This document shows positions 6,461 to 12,261 of a stretch of 12,261 bases of DNA, piece by piece; positions within the stretch are counted from its first letter, which is position 1, and each line of letters starts with the position of its first letter. A model generated the notes under the pieces. It did not search any database and was not told where the DNA came from. It saw only the letters and a program-made list of their open reading frames with translations. The DNA is from Chloroflexota bacterium. Lineage in GTDB: Bacteria > Chloroflexota > Anaerolineae > Ardenticatenales > Ardenticatenaceae. Both the position numbers and the translations under genes were made by a program. The stretch spans positions 1-12,261 of the forward strand of contig DOUV01000032.1 in the NCBI GenBank assembly GCA_003520455.1, written 5' to 3'.

Positions 6461-6838
6461 AGTCGAACGACATGCGAGTCCCGTAGTCGGCGGTCTCTTC
6501 ACTGACGCAGGCCCGTGAAGGCGGCCGTGAACGGCCGATCCCGCGGAGTCTCCATCCCCTCCCCCCGCGGGTCAAATGTGTTCCATCCCCGAACGCAGGT
6601 CTTGGTGCCCGCGCACCTGCATGAGTCCCGCCGGATGGCGGGGCTCCAGTCCCACTTTCCGCGGCCCACCCCCATGGGGGTGAGCCCGGTTCGAGAATAA
6701 CCCTCCCCAAGACGAGATCCGGGCTGCGTCCATGCCGCGCGGTGGCAGGCCAGCGTTGGCGTATCCTCCGGTCGTTGCAATACGTCGTAATAGCCTTCCG
6801 GGTTCCAGAAAGGGTGTCCTGAAAGGAGAGGACTCGTC
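6461..6838. other. 378-bp intergenic region containing a cluster of hairpins
   Basis: There is no plausible coding frame. Five stem-loops occupy 6522-6686 (listed separately). The last 150 bp are less structured and should contain the promoter of the exported-protein gene, but I find no clear -35/-10 pair. TTGCAAT (6775-6781) and TCGTAAT (6785-6791) resemble units of the array at 3850-3889, but they are 10 bp apart rather than 11. Confidence 0.55.
6522..6686. repeat. Five stem-loops in 165 nt, including a perfect 16-bp palindrome; candidate structured RNA
   Basis: Stems in order: CGGCCG (6522-6527)/CGGCCG (6532-6537), loop TGAA; CCCGCGG (6540-6546)/CCGCGGG (6565-6571); GCAGGT (6595-6600)/ACCTGC (6615-6620), with a competing inner stem GGTGC/GCACC; AGTCCCGCC (6624-6632)/GGCGGGGCT (6637-6645), loop GGAT; and the palindrome CACCCCCATGGGGGTG (6667-6682), flanked by GGC/GCC pairs. 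TCCATCCCC is repeated at 6551-6559 and 6582-6590. The strand of any transcript cannot be told from symmetry. GC-rich DNA forms hairpins easily, so the density is suggestive only. Confidence 0.4.
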
Positions 6839-7759
6839 ATGTCTATGAACACCCGTCTGCGGGCACTCCGGCCGGGCCTCGAGGGATGGTTGTTCCTACT
6901 CGGGCTCGTTTTGGCGCTGGTCGGCACATATCTTCCTGTTTCTACCCAGGCTGCGGAACCGGCAGCGACGCTGCCGGGCGACGCGGCTCGTTCTCGGGTG
7001 ATAAATGACGATCGTGGGCTCGCGCCTCGGGTCGCGGCAGCCGCCGGAACCCGCATCTTCATGCCTGTGGTCGCGATACCGGTGGCCAGGGCTGTGGAAT
7101 GTAGCTCCATTCCGGGGACCAGCTACACCACAGTTTCCGTGAACCCGCCCCCCACCGATCGCCCGGCCGATGCCCACGCCGATCTCAACTTAAGCCTTCG
7201 CGGCTACAACCCGGTTCAGGCCCGCAAGGCGCTGGTGGACTATGGGGGTGGTAGCGATTCCGGAGCACCGCAGTTGCCGGGTCTCTTCGCCGACAAGCGC
7301 ACCGCAGCCTTCAGCACGGTGTATCAAGTCTACGACTGGAATTGGAGCTGCAACTGCCGAGGATCGTTGCTCACCAATCCGGAGGTCACGTTGGCCGGTC
7401 TCGCGACGCGACTGGGTGAAACGATCCACGTGCCAGGCTCCGGCTACTCGATCGGGAGCCTCGGTGACGGTTACGAGGTACTGGTGCTCTATGCCAGCGC
7501 CGATCATATCACCCTGAAGTACACTCGGGAGGACAACGTCGTGCGGGGCTACACCCTGCATGTCGAGGGCATCTGTGTGGATCCCAATCTGCTGGCTCTG
7601 TATCAGTCGTCGAACAGCACCGGGCGGGGGCGTCTCCCGGCCTTGCGCGCCGGCCAGCCGTTTGCACGGGCGCGCGGCCATGAGATCAGGGTCGCAGTCC
7701 GCGATAACGGTGCCTTTATGGACCCCCGCTCGCGCAAAGACTGGTGGCAGGGGCGGTAG
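6839..7759 (+). CDS. Exported protein of unknown function (306 aa, signal peptide)
   Basis: The signal peptide is clear: basic n-region to about residue 15, hydrophobic core 'W-L-F-L-L-G-L-V-L-A-L-V-G' (17-29), and likely cleavage after 'STQA' near 38-39. A low-complexity linker with 'TRIFMPVVAIP' (71-81) precedes a globular domain from about 85 to the end. Four cysteines (Cys88, Cys171, Cys173, Cys246) could form two disulfides outside the membrane. The domain has patterns such as 'GSGYSIGSLGDGYEVLVLYA', 'TLKYTREDNVVRGYTLH' and a closing 'FMDPRSRKDWWQG'. I know no enzymatic motif here. The start is chosen because AAAGGAGAG (6822-6830) lies eight bases before this ATG; a second ATG is two codons in. 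It converges on the response regulator gene 120 bp away. A conserved, perhaps phylum-specific, secreted family is my guess. Confidence 0.85.
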   Translation: MSMNTRLRALRPGLEGWLFLLGLVLALVGTYLPVSTQAAEPAATLPGDAARSRVINDDRGLAPRVAAAAGTRIFMPVVAIPVARAVECSSIPGTSYTTVSVNPPPTDRPADAHADLNLSLRGYNPVQARKALVDYGGGSDSGAPQLPGLFADKRTAAFSTVYQVYDWNWSCNCRGSLLTNPEVTLAGLATRLGETIHVPGSGYSIGSLGDGYEVLVLYASADHITLKYTREDNVVRGYTLHVEGICVDPNLLALYQSSNSTGRGRLPALRAGQPFARARGHEIRVAVRDNGAFMDPRSRKDWWQGR

Positions 7760-7880
7760 TGGGGTATCTGGCCGGGAGGGTGCTCTCGGCGAATCGGCCC
7801 AAAGAACGAAAGGCAGAACCGTTTGTCGGCGCGAACGGAGCGCGTTTGCCGGGTTCGGCCAGAGCAGGCCTCATCACATT

Positions 7881-8546
7881 TCACGAACCATGCTCGGGAA
7901 GGACAAAGCGGTACCCGACCCCGCGGATCGTCTGGATGTAGGTGGGCGAGCTCGGATTAGACTCGATCTTCTCGCGGAGCCAGCGGATATGAACGTCGAG
8001 CGTCCGAGTGTCGTCCAGGAAGTTGGTTTGCCAGACCTCCTGCATGAGTCGGGCGCGCGTCCAAACCTCGCCGGGTTGCATCATGAAGCAACGCAGCAGT
8101 GCGAACTGCTTGGGAGTGAGTCGCACTGGCTCGCGGTCGCCCACGCGAACCTCCCGCGTGCGCAGATCGAGCACAATCGCACCGAGCACGAGCACCTGCG
8201 GCTGGAGGAGGAGCTGCTGGACCTGTGCAACGAGGCTTTGGGTCGAGAAGGGCTTGACCAGCCAGGCATCCGCCGAGACGGGGGCGTTGCTGTCGGTGGG
8301 CGCTTCGCGCACGAGAGCCAGAATCGGTGCCTCCGTTACCCGTCGGAGCGCGAGGCAGACTTTGCCGCCACTGAGCTTCGCCGAGGTCATATCCACGATG
8401 GTGAGATCGGGGCCGACATGCCGCATCATCCGCAGTGCCCGGCGTTGGCTGCTGGCGACGGTTAATTCATACTCATGCTTGCCGAGAATTTCGGTCAAGG
8501 AGTCGATTGTGGTTTTCCGGTCGGCGACCAGTAGGATGTGTCCCAT
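7881..8546 (-). CDS. OmpR/PhoB-family winged-helix response regulator with degenerate receiver
   Basis: The 221-aa protein is a DNA-binding two-component output. Receiver (1-115): phospho-acceptor Asp52 in 'DLTIVDM' and Lys98 in 'LVKPF' are present, but the first acidic-pocket residue is Ala8 ('LLVADR', where 'VDD' or 'VED' is usual), leaving only Asp9, and the switch Thr/Ser is replaced by Val79 ('PILALVR'). Winged helix (about 125-220): 'LTPKQFALLRCFMMQPGEVWTRARLMQEVW', recognition-helix pattern 'RTLDVHIRWLREKI' and the hairpin 'IQTIRGVGYRF', all typical. I chose the ATG at 8546, preceded by GGGGA eight bases away. An ATG at 8561 or TTG at 8564 would add five or six residues. No kinase is adjacent; the only kinase in the window starts 4.3 kb away. 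Phosphorylation may be weak or unnecessary. Confidence 0.92.
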   Translation of the reverse strand: MGHILLVADRKTTIDSLTEILGKHEYELTVASSQRRALRMMRHVGPDLTIVDMTSAKLSGGKVCLALRRVTEAPILALVREAPTDSNAPVSADAWLVKPFSTQSLVAQVQQLLLQPQVLVLGAIVLDLRTREVRVGDREPVRLTPKQFALLRCFMMQPGEVWTRARLMQEVWQTNFLDDTRTLDVHIRWLREKIESNPSSPTYIQTIRGVGYRFVLPEHGS

Positions 8547-9166
8547 GCCAGGATTCCCCATCAAACTATGTGGCGGGACAGAGGTGCAGCAGACCGGGGC
8601 GCGCCATCAGAGTTGGAGCGAGGCCCGGTAGCTGAGAAGGGACAGGCGCTCAACTGGATGAATGCCAGTGCTCGCGTGATTGGCGGTCGTGGCAGGAAAT
8701 TCGAACGTCGACTCCCTGCGCTTCGACCTCATCGGTACGGGGCGTCAGGCCAGACTGTAACCGCCCACACTGCTGCAGTGAATGGAAATGATGTAGACGT
8801 GCAGAGGGCAGGTGACACAGAAAGCCCCTTCTTGAACGAGGCTGAACCCGGCGTGGGGCTGATTGCATCACACGCAGAGCTTCGACCTTCCCGCCGGTCC
8901 AGGCTGACCTGTCAGCCCGCCAGCCATCGCGGCGTGGTCCGCCCCAGCTGGACCTGGACGTGGAGTGCGATGTTTCCAAAGGGGCCCACAAAGATCCAAT
9001 TCCACGGACCTTGCATTCAAGCACAAGCCTTCAGTACTGTCAATGCGCCGACTCTGCCAGGCGGTTCAGTAATCCGGATGCGATGCGTAGGACTTCCCCA
9101 AACGCTTGACTTCTGGCTCACCATCTCTACAATCGGACATGCTGCCTTTGCCCGAGGAGACCCTGG
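8547..9166. other. 620-bp region between divergent regulator and HAD hydrolase genes, no convincing gene
   Basis: The open frames here have compositions unlike proteins, no ribosome binding site and no domain. Apart from the hydrolase promoter at 9106-9133 I find no strong hairpin, repeat or terminator. A regulator promoter must lie at the left end, but only a poor -10 (CATAGT on the - strand, just before the ATG at 8561) is visible. The stretch could be a decayed gene or a long upstream control region; the sequence does not decide. Confidence 0.5.
9106..9133 (+). promoter_or_regulatory. Sigma70-type promoter of the HAD hydrolase gene
   Basis: TTGACT (9106-9111), a 16-bp spacer and TACAAT (9128-9133) match the housekeeping consensus at ten of twelve positions. 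The predicted start near 9140 gives a leader of about 27 nt containing the ribosome binding site GAGGAG (9154-9159). Confidence 0.75.
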
Positions 9167-10222
9167 ATGCCCCCTGAACTCGTGATTTTCGATTTGGATG
9201 GGACTCTGGTCGATGTACGCAGTTCGTACCGCGAGGCCATCCGCAGAACTGTCCAGGCCTACTTCGGCCAGGTGCTCGGCCTGCGTGGCAACACCCCGCT
9301 CGTCACGCACCGCGATATCCAGGCGTTCAAACTGGCAGGCGGGCTCAATAATGACTGGGATATGAGTGCCGCTCTGATTCGGTATCTGCTCGCGTTACTT
9401 GGTGAGGTCTCCCCACTCTTGCACCAGGTCACGAATACCCATGAGGCCGCCCGCACCCTCCGCCGCGCCGGCAACCGCCTCAAGATCACGCTGGGGGAAT
9501 TGCGCAGTCGTGCCGATTTTGAGACGGCCGCGGATCAACTTCGCCAGGCCGGCGGTGGACTCGCCGGCCTGGCGACGCTGGTCGGCACGGTGGAGCACCC
9601 CTTGTTCTTCTACGGCGGGGAGCTAACTGGCCACAACGTGATCCAACGTCTCTTCCAGGAATTCTATCTGGGACGGCGCCACTTTTCTAGTCTCCATCGG
9701 GCCCAACCCTACTTCTACCGAGGTCCCGGACTGATCGAGCAAGAGACGCTGATGGTAGGTCGTGCTCATCTCCAGAGACTGGACTGCGCGACCGGCCACA
9801 AGCTCGCAGTCGCCACCGGGCGACCCCACGCCGAGACGCACCTGGCTCTGGAGATGTTCCAGATTGGCCGCTACTTTCGGGCGGTTGTCACGCACGAGGA
9901 CGTCGTGGCTGAGGAGGCTCGTCTGGCTCGCGTCGGCGAGCCGGAGAATCTCAGCAAGCCCCACCCCTTCGCGCTCCTCGAGGCGGCTGATCGGCTCGAT
10001 CCTGATGGCCAGCGGCTGGCAGCCTACATCGGCGACACCCCCGACGATATCTTCGCAGCGACTGGCGCCGCCTTGCAGCGCCCATTTGTGGGGTGGGGAG
10101 CCCTGTGGACGGCCACCGAACCGGAGACGTTGCGCTCCGCTCTGCTCGGGGCCGGTGCTGAGCGGGTCCTCGAGCACCCGAGCGAGCTGGTGGACTTGAT
10201 CGAGGTACCGCCCGCCGCCTGA
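9167..10222 (+). CDS. HAD-superfamily subfamily IA hydrolase with enlarged cap
   Basis: This is a probable cytoplasmic phosphatase using an Asp nucleophile and Mg2+. Motif I is 'IFDLDGTLVD' (Asp9, Asp11), motif II 'VATGRP' (Thr217), motif III Lys264 in 'LSKPHPF', and motif IV 'YIGDTPDDI' (Asp290, with Asp293 and Asp294). All catalytic residues are present. 'IQAFKLAGGLNNDWDMSAALI' after motif I recalls the TIGR01548-type group of HAD proteins. At 351 aa it is about 100 residues longer than common subfamily IA members, and about 200 residues separate motifs I and II, implying a large cap that would set the substrate. The substrate is unknown. The ATG follows GAGGAG by seven bases and starts directly at the first strand. 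It appears monocistronic; the next gene has its own promoter. Confidence 0.9.
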   Translation: MPPELVIFDLDGTLVDVRSSYREAIRRTVQAYFGQVLGLRGNTPLVTHRDIQAFKLAGGLNNDWDMSAALIRYLLALLGEVSPLLHQVTNTHEAARTLRRAGNRLKITLGELRSRADFETAADQLRQAGGGLAGLATLVGTVEHPLFFYGGELTGHNVIQRLFQEFYLGRRHFSSLHRAQPYFYRGPGLIEQETLMVGRAHLQRLDCATGHKLAVATGRPHAETHLALEMFQIGRYFRAVVTHEDVVAEEARLARVGEPENLSKPHPFALLEAADRLDPDGQRLAAYIGDTPDDIFAATGAALQRPFVGWGALWTATEPETLRSALLGAGAERVLEHPSELVDLIEVPPAA

Positions 10223-10404
10223 CGGCGTTCGTCTCCTGCTCCTGTCCCTGTCGTTCCTCTCCGACGCCCGGCAGCTGCCGGCAGTCGACCTGCTCTCCGG
10301 CGTTGGGTGTATAGCATGTCTCGCGCCAGCGGTTTGATCAAAGGCGGGCGGTGGAATCGGTGTGCTGATAGCTGATCGGCAAGCCAGGTGGCCGGCCTCG
10401 GGAA

Positions 10405-10433
10405 ATGACAGCAAGGCGCACCTTGCGTACAAT
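10405..10433 (+). promoter_or_regulatory. Sigma70-type promoter of the FAD-reductase operon
   Basis: ATGACA (10405-10410), a 17-bp spacer and TACAAT (10428-10433) match consensus at ten of twelve positions. The start near 10440 leaves a leader of about 36 nt. Two palindromes lie upstream between the genes: CCGGCAGCTGCCGG (10268-10281) and TTTGATCAAA (10333-10342), both possible regulator sites but unassigned. Confidence 0.7.
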
Positions 10434-10475
10434 CTGAGGCGCAAGAGGAAGGCCGGGCATTGTTCAACGGGCGTC

Positions 10476-11720
10476 ATGCTTATCAACGAGTTTTCTGCGA
10501 AAATTATCATCGTCGGCTCCGGCCCGGCAGGTTCTGCGACTGCGTTGGCGCTCAACAGCCTGGCGCCTGAGCTTGCCCGGGAAACCATCGTGCTCGAGAA
10601 AGCGACCCACCCGCGTGTCAAACTTTGTGGCGGCGGGATCACCCCTTATGCTGACGAAGTCCTGGCCGATCTGGGCGTCAGGCTCAATATCCCTGGCTTC
10701 CCGGTCGATGTCGTTCGGTTTACTGCCCATGGAGTCTCTTCCGAAATTCGGATCCGCAACCTGCTCCGGATTGTCCGGCGCGAGGAGTTCGATGCGGCGC
10801 TGGCAGCTGAGGTCCGGGCGCGGGGCGTGGACTTGCACGAAGGCGAGCCTGTCACGGCTATAGAGCGAGTTGAGGACGGGGTGCGCTTGACGACACCTGC
10901 AGGCACGTATCGTGCTCAGGTTGTCGTGGCGGCTGATGGGGCTACCAGCATGGTGCGCCAAAAGCTGGTGTCCACGGTCGGCGCCAGTCGTATCTCCCGG
11001 CTGATTGAGGTCCTGACGCCTGAGCCAGACGCCGCCGCGTTACCCGGATTCCGAGACGCGATGGCTGTCTTCGATTACTCGCCGGTCACGCAGGGCGTTC
11101 AGGGATATTACTGGGACTTTCCGTCGATCAAAGCCGGTCAGCCGACTATGAATCGTGGTCTCTTTGACAGCCGGGTCGTGACGGCCGCGCCGCGTGCCCC
11201 GCTCCGGCAGATCTTCGCAGAGGCGTTGCGGGCGCGAGGGCGCCGGCTCGAGGCCTACGAGCTGCAGGGCCATCCTGAGCGCTGGTTTCACCCTGATAAT
11301 CCGTTCAGCGCGCCGCACGTCCTCCTGGTCGGTGAGGCAGCCGGTGTTGAGCCGCTGGCGGGTGAGGGGATCTCGGCCGCACTCGACTATGGTTTGGTGG
11401 CCGCGCCGGCGATCGTGGCGGCTTTCGATCGGGGCGATTTCAGCTTCAACGACTACCGCCGCCGGGTACTTACCAGCCGGGTTGGCTTCCAGCTCCTTTG
11501 GAAGAGCCGAGCCGCCCGTGTGATTTACCGGCTCCGTCACCCGTTCATCTGGAAAACAGGTATTCGCTTCGTGGCGCTGGTCCTCACCGTTCTGGTGCGC
11601 CTGGCCGATCGGCCGGAGCCGCCGGGCAGCATTCGTTTGCAGGAGTATACTGATGATCGCAATCATCCTCCTACTGGTTATCGGGGCAGCCGGTCTGGTC
11701 ACTCTGCTGGGTCCCTCTGA
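10476..11720 (+). CDS. FAD-dependent geranylgeranyl-reductase-family oxidoreductase (BchP/GGR-like)
   Basis: The family reduces isoprenoid double bonds in chlorophyll side chains, archaeal-type lipids or menaquinone, using FAD. The 414-aa protein has the FAD-binding 'IIIVGSGPAGSATALAL' (Gly14, Gly16, Gly19), ribose-binding Glu41, the family motif 'KLCGGG' with Cys51, 'VVAADGATSMVR' (DG box) and 'LLVGEAAGVEPLAGEGI' near 283-299. In the last motif the usual Gly-Asp is Gly-Glu (Glu287). A hydrophobic segment 'FVALVLTVLVRLAD' close to the C-terminus suggests membrane association. The chosen ATG starts just before the first strand and lies 36 nt after the predicted transcript start, but its Shine-Dalgarno is poor; the frame is open 38 codons further upstream, across the promoter. 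It is the first gene of a tight cluster. The actual substrate cannot be read from sequence. Confidence 0.88.
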   Translation: MLINEFSAKIIIVGSGPAGSATALALNSLAPELARETIVLEKATHPRVKLCGGGITPYADEVLADLGVRLNIPGFPVDVVRFTAHGVSSEIRIRNLLRIVRREEFDAALAAEVRARGVDLHEGEPVTAIERVEDGVRLTTPAGTYRAQVVVAADGATSMVRQKLVSTVGASRISRLIEVLTPEPDAAALPGFRDAMAVFDYSPVTQGVQGYYWDFPSIKAGQPTMNRGLFDSRVVTAAPRAPLRQIFAEALRARGRRLEAYELQGHPERWFHPDNPFSAPHVLLVGEAAGVEPLAGEGISAALDYGLVAAPAIVAAFDRGDFSFNDYRRRVLTSRVGFQLLWKSRAARVIYRLRHPFIWKTGIRFVALVLTVLVRLADRPEPPGSIRLQEYTDDRNHPPTGYRGSRSGHSAGSL

Positions 11721-11811
11721 GATCGACAACGAGACGTACCGCCGGTCATCGCCGCCGCGCCCGCTCGCTGAGATTCGGGACAATAAGATCTTTCCTCCGC
11801 GAGGTCGCTAG
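11653..11811 (+). CDS. Small single-TM membrane protein (52 aa)
   Basis: The ATG at 11653 follows AGGAG (11641-11645) by seven bases, a strong site placed inside the end of the preceding gene, which it overlaps by 68 nt in another frame. The product begins with one hydrophobic helix ('I-A-I-I-L-L-L-V-I-G-A-A-G-L-V-T-L-L', residues 2-19). A hydrophilic tail with many Arg, Lys and Pro follows, so by the positive-inside rule the tail should be cytoplasmic. The stop is two bases before the next gene's start. I do not recognise the family. Its position suggests a membrane anchor or accessory for the flavoprotein, which is inference. A chance ORF is unlikely given the ribosome binding site, TM helix and coupling on both sides. 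Confidence 0.75.
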   Translation: MIAIILLLVIGAAGLVTLLGPSEIDNETYRRSSPPRPLAEIRDNKIFPPRGR

Positions 11812-11813
11812 GC

Positions 11814-12239
11814 ATGAGTGCGAGCCTGATCCTGCGCGCCGGCGGCTCCACATGGCCCGTGAGCCTCAACGAGAGCGCCACGGCAGCCGAGTTATGCGCC
11901 GGCCTGCGCTTCGCCTACGGCGGTCCGTTGCTGACATGGGGCGGTATGCGCTATTTCAGTATTGGCTGGAAGTGGGGCGTCGAGCAACCCGTGCGCGAGA
12001 TGCAACTCGGCGACCTCACCTACTGGGATGTGGGGAGTTCCCTCTGCCTTTTTCTTGGTCCAACGCCGCTTGACCACCACCACCACCACCACCACGCCCC
12101 CCCGTTCACCGCCCCGAGCGTTGTCAGCCTCGTTGGCCACGTAGGTGGCGATTTGCAGGCCCTGGCGGCCCTGCGCCCGAGCGCCCACGTCCAACTTCTC
12201 GCCGCCCCCGCTCCCGATGCCGCCTCGCGCCCGGCATGA
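11814..12239 (+). CDS. Cyclophilin-like-fold protein (PF04126-type) with a natural His7 tract
   Basis: The 141-aa protein resembles the small cyclophilin-like family known from structures such as Thermotoga TM1367: 'TWGGMRYFSI' (41-50), then 'GDLTYWDVGSSLCLFLGPTP' (66-85), then 'VSLVGHVGGDLQAL' near 110. Biochemical function in this family is unsettled; peptidyl-prolyl isomerase activity should not be assumed. Seven consecutive histidines (88-94) follow 'GPTPLD', where relatives have a loop; they are encoded by seven CAC codons and could bind Ni, Zn or another metal. The start lies two bases after the upstream stop, with GAGG (11801-11804) nine bases before it, so translation is probably coupled. 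The C-terminus is Ala/Pro-rich. There is no signal peptide. Confidence 0.8.
   Translation: MSASLILRAGGSTWPVSLNESATAAELCAGLRFAYGGPLLTWGGMRYFSIGWKWGVEQPVREMQLGDLTYWDVGSSLCLFLGPTPLDHHHHHHHAPPFTAPSVVSLVGHVGGDLQALAALRPSAHVQLLAAPAPDAASRPA
12075..12095 (+). repeat. (CAC)7 trinucleotide repeat inside a coding region
   Basis: Seven perfect in-frame CAC copies encode His88-His94 of the cyclophilin-like protein. Perfect short repeats are prone to slippage, which here would change the length of the tract without breaking the frame. Confidence 0.95.
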
Positions 12240-12261
12240 GCCTCCGCCGCCGCGGGCTTGC
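12236..12261 (+). CDS. Probable start of the next operon gene (truncated by window end)
   Basis: An ATG at 12236-12238 overlaps the TGA of the cyclophilin-like gene in an ATGA arrangement and reads 'MSLRRRGL' to the window edge. ATGA overlaps are common between translationally coupled genes. No clear Shine-Dalgarno is visible, and only eight codons are available, so the product cannot be judged. Confidence 0.4.

Noticed and set aside
5033..6502. 489-codon - strand ORF over mtaB
   Set aside because: mtaB on the + strand has all six cluster cysteines and a ribosome binding site; the opposite frame has no recognisable domain.
6775..6791. TTGCAAT and TCGTAAT as a second copy of the 11-bp array
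   Set aside because: The units are 10 bp apart and there are only two, so the helical geometry differs from the array at 3850-3889.
7830..7844. CGCG/CGCG hairpin with TTT between the convergent exported-protein and regulator genes
   Set aside because: A 4-bp stem and a 3-base T-run are too weak to call a terminator.
8538..9185. 215-codon + strand ORF between the regulator and the hydrolase, and a 124-codon - strand ORF in the same region
   Set aside because: Composition is not protein-like, there is no ribosome binding site, and the + frame runs through the hydrolase promoter and start. A decayed gene cannot be excluded but is unsupported.
9623..10642. 339-codon - strand ORF
   Set aside because: It runs antisense to the HAD hydrolase and the start of the flavoprotein gene, both with intact motifs, and also covers their intergenic promoter.

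Overview
This is a GC-rich bacterial chromosomal window (well above 60% GC by eye) holding ordinary-looking genes on both strands and four long intergenic stretches. The organism is probably a member of the Chloroflexota. Reasons: two exported proteins carry an 'I-F-x-P-V' stretch (at the C-terminus of the first gene, and after the signal peptide of the 306-aa protein), there is a BchP/geranylgeranyl-reductase-like flavoprotein, and the histidine kinase is of the multi-TM/GAF/GAF/PAS type common in that phylum. This assignment is inference; no rRNA or other marker is present. I see no CRISPR array, transposase, phage gene, tRNA or rRNA.

Layout. (1) 1-609 (+) is the C-terminal end of a large exported beta-sandwich protein. 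(2) 773-3541 (-) is a 922-aa membrane histidine kinase read from what looks like a leaderless promoter (TTGCCG-17-TAGAAT, seven bases before the ATG). (3) 3542-3955 is a divergent regulatory region with a four-unit, exactly 11-bp-periodic direct-repeat array at 3850-3889. Its geometry is that of a PHO box or other OmpR/PhoB-family operator. (4) 3956-4273 (+) is a 105-aa protein of unknown function with a very strong ribosome binding site. (5) 4274-5188 is 0.9 kb without a convincing gene but with two good intrinsic terminators, overlapping hairpins and a segment able to form two mutually exclusive stems. (6) 5189-6460 (+) is mtaB, a tRNA t6A37 methylthiotransferase. (7) 6461-6838 has five hairpins packed into about 165 nt. 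(8) 6839-7759 (+) is an exported protein of unknown function. (9) 7881-8546 (-) is an OmpR/PhoB-type response regulator with a degenerate receiver, convergent with it. (10) 9167-10222 (+) is a HAD-family hydrolase behind a near-consensus promoter. (11) 10476-12239 (+) is a tight cluster: a geranylgeranyl-reductase-like FAD enzyme, a 52-aa single-TM protein overlapping its end, and a cyclophilin-like protein with a natural seven-histidine tract. A further gene appears to start by ATGA overlap at 12236.

How it may fit together. The kinase has no adjacent regulator and the regulator has no adjacent kinase; they lie about 4 kb apart. The operator-like array before the 105-aa gene is the kind of site an OmpR/PhoB-type regulator binds, so kinase, regulator and small gene could form one circuit. 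That is a hypothesis only. The 10476-12239 cluster looks like a real operon for membrane isoprenoid or quinone modification. The most interesting unexplained material is non-coding: the 11-bp repeat array, the alternative-pairing segment at 4799-4890 and the hairpin cluster at 6522-6686.
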